DNA of 64,000 nucleotides, taken from positions 258,870 through 322,869 of the forward strand of contig VWZF01000297.1 in assembly GCA_013396755.1 (NCBI GenBank). The letters run 5' to 3'. Positions 34,601 to 46,109 of this stretch are shown here, one piece after another. Made by a program: the position numbers and the translations under genes. The notes below the pieces were generated by a model. That model was given only the letters and a program-made list of their open reading frames with translations, was not told the DNA's origin and searched no databases. How positions within the stretch are numbered: the stretch's first letter is position 1; the number at the start of each line of letters is the position of its first letter. The DNA comes from Sclerurus mexicanus. Taxonomy: Eukaryota; Chordata; Aves; Passeriformes; Furnariidae.

Positions 34601-35670
34601 AGCTGTCCCTAAAGCATAGTTTGTGCTGAGACACACACAACCTTGAAAAGAGATTTTCCCATCAGAGCTATAAACCCCCTTCAAACCCTGGCTTGGAAAG
34701 CTCTCAGAGTTCTGTTTCTTCCTCTAAGGTTCCTACCATGAAAGGAACCACAAAGGGCTCTGAAAGCTCGTGGAAAGAATGAAGGCCCAGTTTGGGTTTC
34801 CCTGCCTGCTCCAATTCCTTCCATGCACATTTGTGCACGTACATGCCATGGGCACCATCCCTATTAAAAAGCCTCCCCTGAAAGCTTTCTTTCAGCTCTT
34901 AGAGAAGGAGAACATCTCCTGTCCTTCAATTCTTGCACTGAATTGAAACTGGATCTTCCTGCTTCTCCCCTGCAGGGACTAGAAAATCAGGCTGGGAGCT
35001 AGGGACCAGGAGGGAGTGGGCAGTCCCACGAGTCCCATCCATGGTGGCTGTGGTGGGCAGGTGTGCAGGGAAGCCCCCTCATGCAGCGCAAGCACAGCTC
35101 ATACTGTGACAACCCACGGCAAATCCTTCCTTCAGCCTCATCAAAATGGGTCCAAATCCAGCTGACTTCCCACCAGGAGAGCTAGGAAAGGCCTGAGCAA
35201 TTGTCAGGCTGCAAGCCAGTCACTGTGTGATAGCGTGATACCTGAAAAGCCTGGTTCCTCAGTTCCAGCAAACCCTCTGTCTGGGACAAAAGCCTTGAAA
35301 CAATGGTCCGGCTTCCCAGCAGCCGGTGACCCAAAGGATGCTGCATGCTGAGGTAGTCAAGCCCACAAGAATTAATGACAGCTAGAGGAAGCAGCTCTCC
35401 GGATGAATTGCTGTGGGATTTGGCAATACAATAGCCAGAAGGAGCTTGCAGGCTCCTCCACAGTTTCTCAGGGCCTAGGTAAATAATCCCCTTCCATGGG
35501 AGCTGTATGGATTCCCATAAAGCTGAATAATAAACGCAGTTCCCAGGCTTATGGTTAATAATAATTTTTTCCAGGCCACATAATTATTGAGAGCCAGGAA
35601 CTTGGGAGAGAACACGCAGACAACAGTCTTTTCCCAATCAGCTCATGGCAAGCGATTTAAGTTCACTTGG
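28683..35670. other. intergenic, no gene recognised
   Basis: Many overlapping frames occur at 32.8-34.5 kb, where the + strand is pyrimidine-rich and stops are scarce. None has convincing similarity. A short tetranucleotide-like tract of acat repeats lies at about 30151-30180. No transposon was recognised. Confidence 0.55.
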
Positions 35671-35730
35671 AACCAGCTGTGAAACAGTAAGCACAACCTC
35701 AACCAGCTGTGAAACAGTAAGCACGACCTC
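35671..35730. repeat. 30-bp tandem duplication
   Basis: The unit starting aaccagctgtgaaacagtaa occurs twice head to tail (35671-35700 and 35701-35730) with a single difference, gcacaacctc versus gcacgacctc. The near identity implies a recent duplication. It lies in intergenic DNA, just right of an AT-rich segment (35470-35600) with several TAAT cores. Confidence 0.95.
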
Positions 35731-36904
35731 AACCCTCTGGAAAGGAGCATGGTGGATATCCTCATGCCTATGGACTCACTGCCCCCTGCACTAGCCAGGG
35801 CTTGAAGCTAAGAACACGTGACAGAAACCACATCTCCACAGCTCATGAATTTGCCTTCGGGTCTTAGATGCCACAAAAATGCTTTGGAAATTGCTGGAGG
35901 GTAGAGCAAAGAAGGGAGAGAGGAATGTGCTTAACCAGGCAAGGGAAAGCAAGGCAGCTTCTGTGCAAGGGTTAGGAAGAAGCAGGGTGCAGGGCCTTTT
36001 ACAGCCAAGATCCAAATATTTCACGTGGCTCATGCAGGAGAAAGTAGCAAGCAACTGATGGACATTCATTCACAGCCAAACTGGCAGCATTGGAAGCCAG
36101 GTCTCTCTGGCTGAGGATGGAAGGGCAGTGACATGGAGCTCGCAACTCGGCAACTCAGCAGGGAGAAAAGGAGGACAGGAATACCAGCAGCTCTGGCATG
36201 GATAGGTGGTGCAGAGCACTGGTTAGATCAGACTTCTTGCTTACAATTAATTTGCACCACTGGAGAAAATCATGCTGTGGGCAAAATCCTGCCTTTACAG
36301 GTTGGAGCAGTTACCCTGGCACCAGGGGTGGGACCAGCTTCAGACTTCGCCTGTGAGAAGCCAGGAGAGCTCAGGCCCATACAGTCCCACCAGAGAGTGT
36401 TGTACATGCCAGTGCAAAGAAACAGGATACATGCCCTGTAGCTCATATGTGCTAGAACTGGCCTGCCTCAGCCAGACCCTGCCCTTGGGAGTGGCAGGGC
36501 TCTGGCTGGCAGAGGAGCCAACTCTGCAGCATGGCATGGCACGCTTGCCAGGACAATGGGTGGCAGGCTGCACCCTGGAGGGGTGCACTGCACCTTCCCA
36601 GATTTGCCTGGGGAGCTTCCTGCGTTTGCACACTCTGGGATGGCACTGGGAGAGGGAAGACATGATGCAGTTCAGTGAACATGTGGCTGAGAACACTTGG
36701 CTGAACTTGACAGCTCAGGACACCAAAAGCTGATGCTTGAAACACGCAGGGTGAACAGCATCTGTGCAGGTCTCCCCTACTGGCTTTTCAGATTTGGACA
36801 GGTCTGGCCTGTCTCTTTTTCCAGCAGTGTCTTCACCTTGTTGTCCAGATCTGTCCATGCTTCATGGCAGAGATGATTTGGGAGAACAGCAGCAAGGAGG
36901 GAGA
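35731..36904. other. intergenic, no gene recognised
   Basis: Overlapping frames of 90-153 codons occur at 36.1-36.7 kb on both strands, without recognisable similarity. Nothing else was seen. Confidence 0.5.
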
Positions 36905-36980
36905 CAGTCACTTCAGTGGGGGTTGGAACTAGATGATCTTTAAGGTACCCTCCAACCCAAGCCATTCTATGATTCTATGA
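36905..36980 (+). mobile_element. CR1 LINE 3' tail fragment
   Basis: This contains ggttggaactagatgatctt, then ccaacccaagccattc and two attctatg octamers, the terminal bases of avian CR1. Only about 75 bases are clearly recognisable. The sequence immediately upstream may be a more divergent continuation. Confidence 0.8.
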
Positions 36981-38777
36981 CTGGTTCATCTCCTCTCTCC
37001 TGGGCTTCTTGTAGGACACAGTGTTCACCCCAGCTATTGGAGCCTCCCACCTGTATCTCCTTTCACATCTCCCTGCCAAAAGCATTTTACCTTCTGGATA
37101 TTGCAAAACTGCTTTCCAGTGCCAGCACCAATTTTGTATGCTCAGGTTACAGAGGATTACAAGAGTCATTTGAAATAAAGGAGCAGCATTTAAAGGGCCC
37201 AGACCACAGCTCCAGAGGGTCTGCTTGGCTGGCAATTGGAAGACTGGTATGTGCTGGGCTTGCAGAGAAATTCATATTCTTGAAGAGTTAAAGCAAGGTC
37301 AAGAAAGGTTACTTTTACCAGGCTTGAGGTGTGGGCAACCGAGGCAGTGACTTACCTGAGGTTACACGCAGAAGCAGGGTGTACACATAGCCACCTCCCC
37401 GGCATTAAGAACAGCATCCTAACTTTCGGAGACTGCTTTTGGCTGCAGTCTGGTTTCAAGGCAGTTCATAGTGAGCGTGGTTCTCAGAGACATCCTATGG
37501 AGTGAAGAAATGCTGGCATTTCTGTTTCCAGGTCTGAGTAAAGGGTCTTCCAGCTTCAAGACTTTTCTTGCAAGCAAGCACACAATTGCTCTGAGGCTTG
37601 TGGGATCTTCAACTCCTTCACCCCCTGCAGCTCTGCCAGTGAAGGGGGAGCCAAGTTCAGTGGTCTGCCTGGTGCCCATTTCCAGGACCATAAAATTGCC
37701 AGTCAAATGGGTAAAAATAAATACCTTTTTCCTGTATTCAGTTCTAGGGCAGATCAGTTGTCATGGGTCCTGTGGGTGAGATTCTGTCTCAAAAGGGTAT
37801 CTTCTCTATGTAGACCTTCTCCAGGGATTTCCTGGCATCATGCCCTCTGTAAACCTTTCTTTGCAGACCGTGAGACTGTCATGGAAATGGGCAGTTGAAA
37901 TTGCTGGACTGTTAGTGTGGAGCATGGCTAACCTCTGTCCTCTGGCTCTCATGCTGCATGGGGATGGATGGAGGCAGGTGGTGCAGGAGACACGCCAATA
38001 GGGAAGGGTGAAGCAGGTTGCCTGATGAACACATGGTGTCCCTGAGCCCAATGCTGCATGCACAACCCTCAGGGACATAGGGCACAGTCCAGACAATGTC
38101 ACAGCGCCCTTTCCCCATGAGTCTTCCTTCGCAGGACAGGACCTGTCTCACTCCTTGGACGGTCAGCTGAGCCAGCGAGAAGAGGGGCTACATTGGACCA
38201 ATTGTCAAGGACTGGGTTCCTCTAGGGCAGGCAGATGCCAAATGACGTTCGGCTCCTGCCAGAGGCAGTTTGGAGGTGGTGATGCAGGAGACAGGCACTT
38301 TCTATACAGTTTGAGCTTTGAACAATGGGCTTGTGGGTGCTTCACCAAGACACTTAGCTCCTCTGAGCAGCCAGAAGCTGCTCCCAGCAGCTCAGACAAT
38401 AACATTCCTGTTGCCTTCAACTGCTATCATATTTGAGCCACTGTATATGCTGATGATACACTGTGGGGAGAGCTGAGGTACTTCCAAAAATGTCTCTTCA
38501 GGACCAGCCTGTGAGTGATATAATTCCTTGGTACCCTATCAAAGCACCAGTGCAAACATCAGCTCAGTTCTCTGAGTGGCAGCAGTGGCGGGATGCTGGA
38601 GAGAAAGCGAAACAGGGAGGGATGTAAGACAGAAAAGAAGGTGAGTGGAAGGATGGAGACTATAACCCAGACCTTCTTGCTTTTGTCTCTCCAGCAGTGC
38701 TCCCCTCCTGTAGTACTTAGGGTGAGAGAACCAATTTATATTTTGTTTCTCTACTGTTTCTCTCTTCAGGCTTGATA

Positions 38778-38824
38778 GAGAAAAAAAAAAAAAGGGGGAA
38801 AAAAAAAAAGGAAAAAAAAAAAGG
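38778..38824. repeat. A-rich block with G interruptions
   Basis: The order is A13, G5, A11, G2, A11. It is an all-purine tract of about 43 bases and a likely site of length variation and sequencing error. Confidence 0.9.
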
Positions 38825-41800
38825 CAGCAGATGCAATGGAAAAATGAAGTGAGAACAGCAATGCTCCCAGGTCACCCTCTTTTTACTTTCCACTGCGCTT
38901 GCCAAGAACAGCCCATTTTGGTCTCTGCTGACAATGCTCCATGCTGCACTAAGGCTTCTCCAGCCCTCCAGGGCACGGGCTGAAACAGAAACTCCTGGCA
39001 GCCCCAAGGAAATGCAGCAGTGAGGAACCTCCACGAGGCTCCTACCCTGACTCCAAAGGTGGGGAGTGTCACCGTCCTGAGATGTGTGCATCAGGAAACC
39101 TTGTGAGGGTTGCAAATGGCCCAGGAAGACACCACGTCCAGTATCTGTGTGAACAGCTGGCTACTTCTCTGAGTGCGTGAGAACTGGCATGGCAACTGTG
39201 ATGATGTAGTTGACAGGCCCCTGGAGGGTTATAGACCAGTCTGTCATTGTTAATCAAAAAGATTTTGTTTTTCCCTCTGCCTGTCCCCTTGACACTGAAC
39301 TGCTTGTTTTTTAGTCTGTCCTGAAGAAGAGCTTCAAAATACAAAATGCTCCCTGGGAGTGTTATCCAAGGCAGAGCCTCAGGAAGTATCACATTCAGAT
39401 GCCTGATCCCTTGCACTTGGTTTTGAAGAGACTAAATCTGAACTCTTTTCAGCAGAGTGCTCTTTGACCTGTGGTCTGCAGACCCCATGTTCTGAAAGGT
39501 AATTAAGAAGAGCAAGCCTTTTGCTGGCCAGTTTAAACTCACTGTATGGGGCCTGCAACTTCAAAAAGAGAAAATCATGTGACGGTCTATAATCAGAGAA
39601 GCTGAAAGCCACCAGTCCAAGAAACTGGATGCACTTACAGGACAGATTGCTGTGCTGGCTGTGGTGTATCTTTTTGTTCCCACAGGAGAAGTTTTGCCTG
39701 CTTTTAGAAAGCACTGCAGGACCTGGTTTCTCTCACAGTCCTCCCTTAAGCATTGGCTACGGAATAAATAGAGGATGTTTTCCTTCCCTGAATATCTGTT
39801 TCCTTCCTAAATAAACCATGGGTGAGTCTGTTGGGTTTTTCTGGTGTTTTGTTTTGTTTTGTTTTTTTTCTTTAATGGAAGAAACACAAACCAATAAGGA
39901 TCTTACACCGCTTTTAATAGCTGCATTTGGTCCCTCGGTACTATGAGGATTGGGGAAATCACCAAACACAAAAGACCTTGGGAACAGCTAACTCATCCTA
40001 AACCCGGACTGTACCTGACAGATACTTTTTGACATGTATTTAACAGCCCTGCAGTCCTCCAACCTACTCAGGAAATGAATCACTCACCTTATTATTTAGA
40101 GAATGTTGATGGTATTGATGTGGGTCTTCTTACTGTGTCTTAGGCATGTGAGTTTGATTTTTCCCCAGTGGGAAAAGAGAATGCATTCTGTTTTTTATCC
40201 CTTGCCCTCTTGCAGTGACCTTTCACCTGTTTGAAGCCTGTTCCTACAGCTCCTCAGAGTCTCCTCTAGGCTGGATGAAAACACAACCCATACTTTCTAG
40301 ACCTCCCATCACAATCAGAGCGGGAGAGCCAAGTCTCTGCAATTTTTTCACTGCCCATGATAGTGATGATATAGGGGGAATGGACAAAACTAGCATAGGT
40401 CAAATGCTATCCATGCTCTATACTCAGAGTGCTAAGCTGAGATCAATTCACGTGCATATCAGCACCAAGGTGCCTTTTTGCCAACCATCCAAAGGCCTGA
40501 AGCTATGATTCTGCAAAACTGCCCTCATCCTCATGAGTCACTGGATAAAGGAACTGCTGGATTTGGACTCTGTTACCTGATCTGAACTCTCTGCTGATAT
40601 GAACTCTGGGATCTCTTCTGCTCTGACTCTTGCTTCTTACACCACTGAGCTTCCAGGAAGGCTTGGACTGAGACCCAAACATCTATTCTGCGTGGGCAAG
40701 TCCAGACACAGGTCTTTGCTTCACCAATGGACAATTTTCATCTGGATGGTTTGCCATGTGTTGTTGTGGCTTCAGAGATACAGCTCGTGGCTTGTTCTTG
40801 CCTCCTACACCTTGGCCTGACAAAGTCCAATCTCTATTGCAAATACCATAGCCCTGAAGCAGCCAGGTACCCTTATGTTACCAGAAAATTGATTGTCTTC
40901 ATCCACGGAGAACTAGAACTGCATTTAACTATTTTCTGAGTCAGACCACTTGTGAGGCTAAGGAAATGTCAGGATTTGGTCCAAGATTTCTGCAAGGCTC
41001 TGGTTTGGTAAACTTAGGCTAATTCCTTCTACGTAGGTGAGGCCAAACTTTGTTTACGACAGGACATTGCTCCATCTAGCCTATTGCATGGACACATTTT
41101 CTATCTTTAGTGTCATTGTCTAACCCTCCTACATCTAAGACCTGGGTCACCCCATTAATATTGCAGTGGAGTGCAATATTTTCTTGATGTACTCAGCAAG
41201 ACAAAATCATGTTTGCAGGTAGCATTTCAACAGCTCTCCTTAGTCAGGCTGAAGCCCAGGGCGTGTTTAAGTGCTGGGAGATTCTGCCTGTAGAAGGCTC
41301 TACAAAGCCAGTATGAGTCCCCTGCACTGGGTTTTTTGCTGGGATACAGTTGTCATTGCACAGTAGAACTTTGTGATTCACCCCAGTATGTGCTCATACA
41401 AGCTTTCAAGAGCAGGAAAGCAATTTTCACAACAACAACAAGTGTGTGCTGCAGACCAGGGTACATTTCATGTTGGTGGCCGGATGCCCCTTCCCAATGG
41501 CAGCTTTTGGTTGGTCACTGAGACATGTGGGGAGCACACCATGTCCTCACTAACCAGCACAGTAGTGCCTCTGACAGCTCGGCCTCTCTGTGCTCAGCAC
41601 TGAACAGCTCTGCCTCCATCCCCAGAGCAGCTCTTTCGCTGGCCTTAGAGCTGTGGTTGACCTCACTGGTCCCCACTCAGGCTGCATGCAAAGGAAACAT
41701 CCTCAAAACTGTAAATGATCATATATTCCTTCTGTTGAGGGCATATCTGGGAGTCCCTGCCATGAGACAGGAGTTTTCCACTGGAGATCTGTGCAAAGAG

Positions 41801-43239
41801 ACAGGCTCTGTGTAAACTCCTGTGCCAGACTGCTTTCCCCAGGGGGTGGAAAAGGTCACATCTTACAAGCCACATCTCTACTGTGGAAATGCAGATGCCA
41901 GTACACTCTCCTGATGCATACAGACCAAACACTACCTGTCTTGTTAGACTCTCACCTCCAAATGATGATTTCTGAAGTCCCTGACAAAATCTATTCTGAA
42001 TTCATATTCTAAAAGGGCAGAAACTGTTCATGCATTTCCTTATTCCAGAAAAGGCTGAAAAACTTTTGGATGATGACCTACCCTTTAATGTTCTGCTTTT
42101 GTTCAGAGGGTTTCTTACACTGAAAGCCAGGTCTGGTGCTTGCTTAGCTGCTCTGAGCAGTGTGAAAATGTTGTATGATGTGGTTGTCAGAAAACCATGA
42201 TGAGGCTTGCCCACTTGGGAAATTTTACTGACACAACTTCTTTGACTGTCTGAACTATGCTGGTGTAGCTAAACAGATGATAGATATGACCACATATTAT
42301 ATGTCATTCCTTAGTTAACAATACCATGCAAAGAACATTGTGGGCAATAGCCTGTTTTGATGTCTCTGGCCTGTGTAGACAGCGGCTTCCTCAGTCTGCA
42401 ACCAATTCCCAAGATTGCACAAAGGGTATGGACTGCCTCCAAGCTTCCAGTTCAGGACCATTGTTGTGTGCATGGGTATAGTAAAAGTTAAACTATATAA
42501 TTACATCTGATCGCATTCACATCAGGGACTTTAGGACCAGGCTTTCGCTACATCTGCTATCAGTTAGGGCTGTGCAGAAGCAGGATCTTTTGCTTACTGA
42601 GCTATGTCAGCAAGCCCCTGCTGTGTTGTACGTGGAAGAGTTGAAATGAACTACAACTGGTAGTTAGTGTTAAGCCCTGCATGTTTTGCTGTGCAATATA
42701 GCAGTGAGCTACCTTGAGAAGGAGTTCCTCAATACAGACTTTGTGAGAGAACGCTCAGCCAAGAGAGCTTTGCAGCTAGCAGCCTACAATCTGCATAAAG
42801 AAAGGACAAGGGTTTGGGAAATTTAAGGGCAGTAGGCCCTAAAGCAACTGCAACCCATAAATCCAAGCAGGGCTCAGCTAGCAAAGCCTAACAACTCTTC
42901 GCATACTGCCTGGTCCTCTCTGCCTATGGACACCATGCCAGATTCATGACCTGATGGGGGAAACAGGCTCCCAGCAAAGAGAATTGAGATAGTTGTCTTT
43001 CACTCTGCACAGTCCCAGGTCACTTAGCCTGACCAGCTCCATCTGGATATCAAGAGCTCTAGAGATGGGCAAGGCATAAACACAACTAAAGTAGAAATGT
43101 AAGACATCTCTTTTTTTATGCAAGGAACAAGTAGACTCCAGTCTTCTACATCTCCTTATGCATGAGGGCTGATCAGGAAAGGGCAGATATGGGAGGCCAA
43201 GCTCCCCAGGTGTAATTGAGATCCATGTAATGCTAACAC

Positions 43240-43440
43240 GGAGCTTTGCTACACCCGGCGCCATTTGTTGTGCCGCTGCTTGGCCAGGCTCCTGCTGCTC
43301 AGCTGGTCACGCAACAACATCTCACTCTCATTAATGCCAGATTGGGTTCCTGTCACCGCTCTCCTGCTGCTTTTAATTACGTGGCTACCAGCCAACGACT
43401 GATGGGGAAAACCCTACCCCTTAGTCCGAGTGTCAGCTGA
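43240..43440. promoter_or_regulatory. candidate conserved non-coding element
   Basis: The segment has mixed composition with several TAAT/ATTA cores (cattaatgcc, ttttaattacg) and E-box-like cagctg sites, and no open frame of note. It has the look of a vertebrate enhancer, but nothing beyond composition supports this. Confidence 0.15.
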
Positions 43441-46064
43441 CCCTAAGTAAACCATATAGCTCTTGGGGTGGCAGGGGGGAGCATAAAGGAAAACAGCAGA
43501 AATGGGAACAATTCAAGGGAGAAAAAGGATGAAGGTCAGAGAGTTAAAAGCATAAGAATAGGGAACCAGGAGGGGACACAGAGGAGAGCTCCACCATTCA
43601 TGCCCACCTTTCCCTATGAGCATTCAAAATGCAGGGAGAGAAATAGTTACTGTGGTCCTCGCTCTTCATCCTCCTCCTCTTCCTGGGGCTGCAGTTGGTC
43701 AGTCTGGCCAGGGCAAAGAAGAGGTTGCCAAGGTCTTGTGACATAGTGGGGCTGCACGTGGAGAGGGTGCAAGTAGAAAGGTGGGGAGAAAAACATGTAA
43801 CCCTCAGGGGAGATGGGAGAGGGGCTGGAGCATGCCAGGTGCATGTGTGCCAGGGTCTCCCTCATGCTGCAAAAGGGATTTCTGTCCAGGGACCCCATAA
43901 ACCATGCTGCGACCATGCTTGTGCTGCTCCTTCTGCAGGTTATGGAGCTGGCTCACGGAGCTAGCAGTCCTGCTGGTGTCCTTCAACATCTTCTGAGGGT
44001 AAGGGTATACTACACTTAGAGGTTGGGAAAAGGGAGCAAGTGGAGTCCAATCACTTGTAGAAAAGCTCCAATTTTGGTGACGCTCGCCAGGATTGTTCTC
44101 TGGAGTACTAGGAACTCTGCCACCTACGCACAAGATATGGAAGATACACAATGGACGAGGCAATCCCCCAAGGACATCACCTCTCTTTGCCTTGGTGTTT
44201 GCACTGAGCTTGAAAAGAATCAGTAGCAGAGACAGTCCTGGGCATTCCAGTGTTTCCAGTATGGCACAGAGCATAGGCAAAAGGACACTTATGGCTTGTG
44301 CCCTAAGCTGCACTGATGTAGCCACAGGAGGCTGCTATGTAGGTGACCACACAGTATCCATGTGCACCAGATCTGCTCTTCAGCACATGCCAGAAGCAGA
44401 ACCTACAAGCCCACCTCAGCATGAGCCCCCTCATCTCGCTGCACAGAGAAGCAGAGGCCCCTGGCAATTCAGAAGGTTTTGCCAATCCTGGCAACACCAG
44501 CCCAGAGGCACTTGCTGTAGTAGGATATGGCACTGGTACTGCAGTGGTATTTTCAGGGGGAGTGACAGCTGTGTTCCCAAGCGTACAGACACAAGGTCAG
44601 TCTGACCCTGGCACTGCTTCCTATTTCTCAGCCCCAGGCAGTTCCTCACAGACACCCTCTGATTTGCTCAACAGCCTATGAAGTGTCCCTAAAAATCTCC
44701 ACTGTCTGCACACAGAGGGACACAGGCCACCTGAATGAAAGGACAGTGGGGGTTGACCATGACCAGCTGCCAGATACCCACCCAGCCACTTTATCACTCC
44801 CCCCTCAATAGGACAGGGGGAGAAAATTAAACTAAAAAAGCCACTTGTGGTCAAGATAATGACAGTCTCATAAGAAAAGCAAAAGCTGCACACGAAAGCA
44901 AAGCAGAACAGGGAATTCATTCACTACTTCCCTTTGGTAAGCAGATGCACCATATAGGCTGCAACAAAAAAAGTTAACTTCCTAACTCCATTCTCTACAG
45001 ACCAAGCACAAGACAGTAAGCATGTCTTGTCTCTTTTGTACACACACTTGCAATTGCTCATCTCTTTTTTTTCCCTTCTTTTTTTTTTCACACTCTTGCC
45101 ATCTCACTTGGACCTGGATCTGTGTCCCAAGTGATATCCATAATGTCAGCTCCATCATATATACAATGAAGGAACCATTCTCTGATGTCCCCAACAACCT
45201 CAGGAGCACTCCCACTCAGAGATACCCATTTCCCACGTGCATGTTACCACAAACACCTGTAAAAGAGCCATTACACAGATCTGTGCTCATACACACCCAT
45301 TTGTTCCTAACACAAATACAGCTCAGACACGAATTTGAAACTCTGTGCTGGCAAGCTACTTAGCAACCTGAACTCTTAACATAAATTAGACTGACTGCAC
45401 TAGTGAGCAGCACTTACAATAAAAATCACGTTAGCTTCCCTTCTGGCTTCCCATCCAGACAATGTGGCAGCCTGGGAGTCATGTTAGGTCAAGAGATGTA
45501 GAAGTCTGAACTAGCTGCAGCTGCCTCAAACAGCTCTGGAAGGATCTTTTTGTCTTTGTTCAGTTTTGATCCTGTTTTAATAGGCAAGAGTAACTGGTTT
45601 AAAGCAGCATGCAGAGTCCCTGGGAAACCCACTGCTAAACCAGACACTTGGCTTTGTTCGGTGCCTGGGCACCTCATGCAGAATGGGCACTTTGTATTTG
45701 CTTTTAGCAGATAACCAATTCATATAGAAGGTTCATGAATATTCAGTTTGTGCTTAGGTTTGGGGAGAACAATCCCTAAAACAAAGAGGCAAATTCTTTT
45801 ACCCTTCATTTGGGGGAATTCGTTTTTCAGCCTAAGGGCTGCGAGTAGCCTGCGGTCCCTTTTTGTCACAGTAGGATCCATTAATGATCCGTGTTTTTCT
45901 AAGCCTGAGCATGCATCGCTTGTGAAAAATGGATGCAGTCAGTAAGGGCCTGGGGTTAATGTTTCTGGATGAAGGAAAGTTTGGAGGTGAGTCCAAGAGC
46001 ATAAGGGCCCAGGCTGAGGGACCCGGGCTAGTCAATCAACTAGTCAGTCTAGCTGTTGTAGCCT

Positions 46065-46109
46065 CTCTGGCTTTGTCCCCTTTCTCTGGCTTTGTCCCCT
46101 TTCTCTGGC
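46065..46109. repeat. 19-bp tandem repeat, 2.4 copies
   Basis: The unit ctctggctttgtccccttt starts at 46065, 46084 and 46103, where the third copy is partial. The copies are identical, which suggests a recent minisatellite-like expansion. Confidence 0.95.

Larger units (their letters stand above)
36981..46064. other. intergenic, no gene recognised
   Basis: No coding exon, RNA or transposon was recognised. Simple sequence includes an A/G-rich block at 38778-38824 and tttg repeats at 39846-39869. The 43240-43440 segment has enhancer-like texture. Open frames at 43.6-44.7 kb overlap on both strands and look like chance. Confidence 0.55.
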
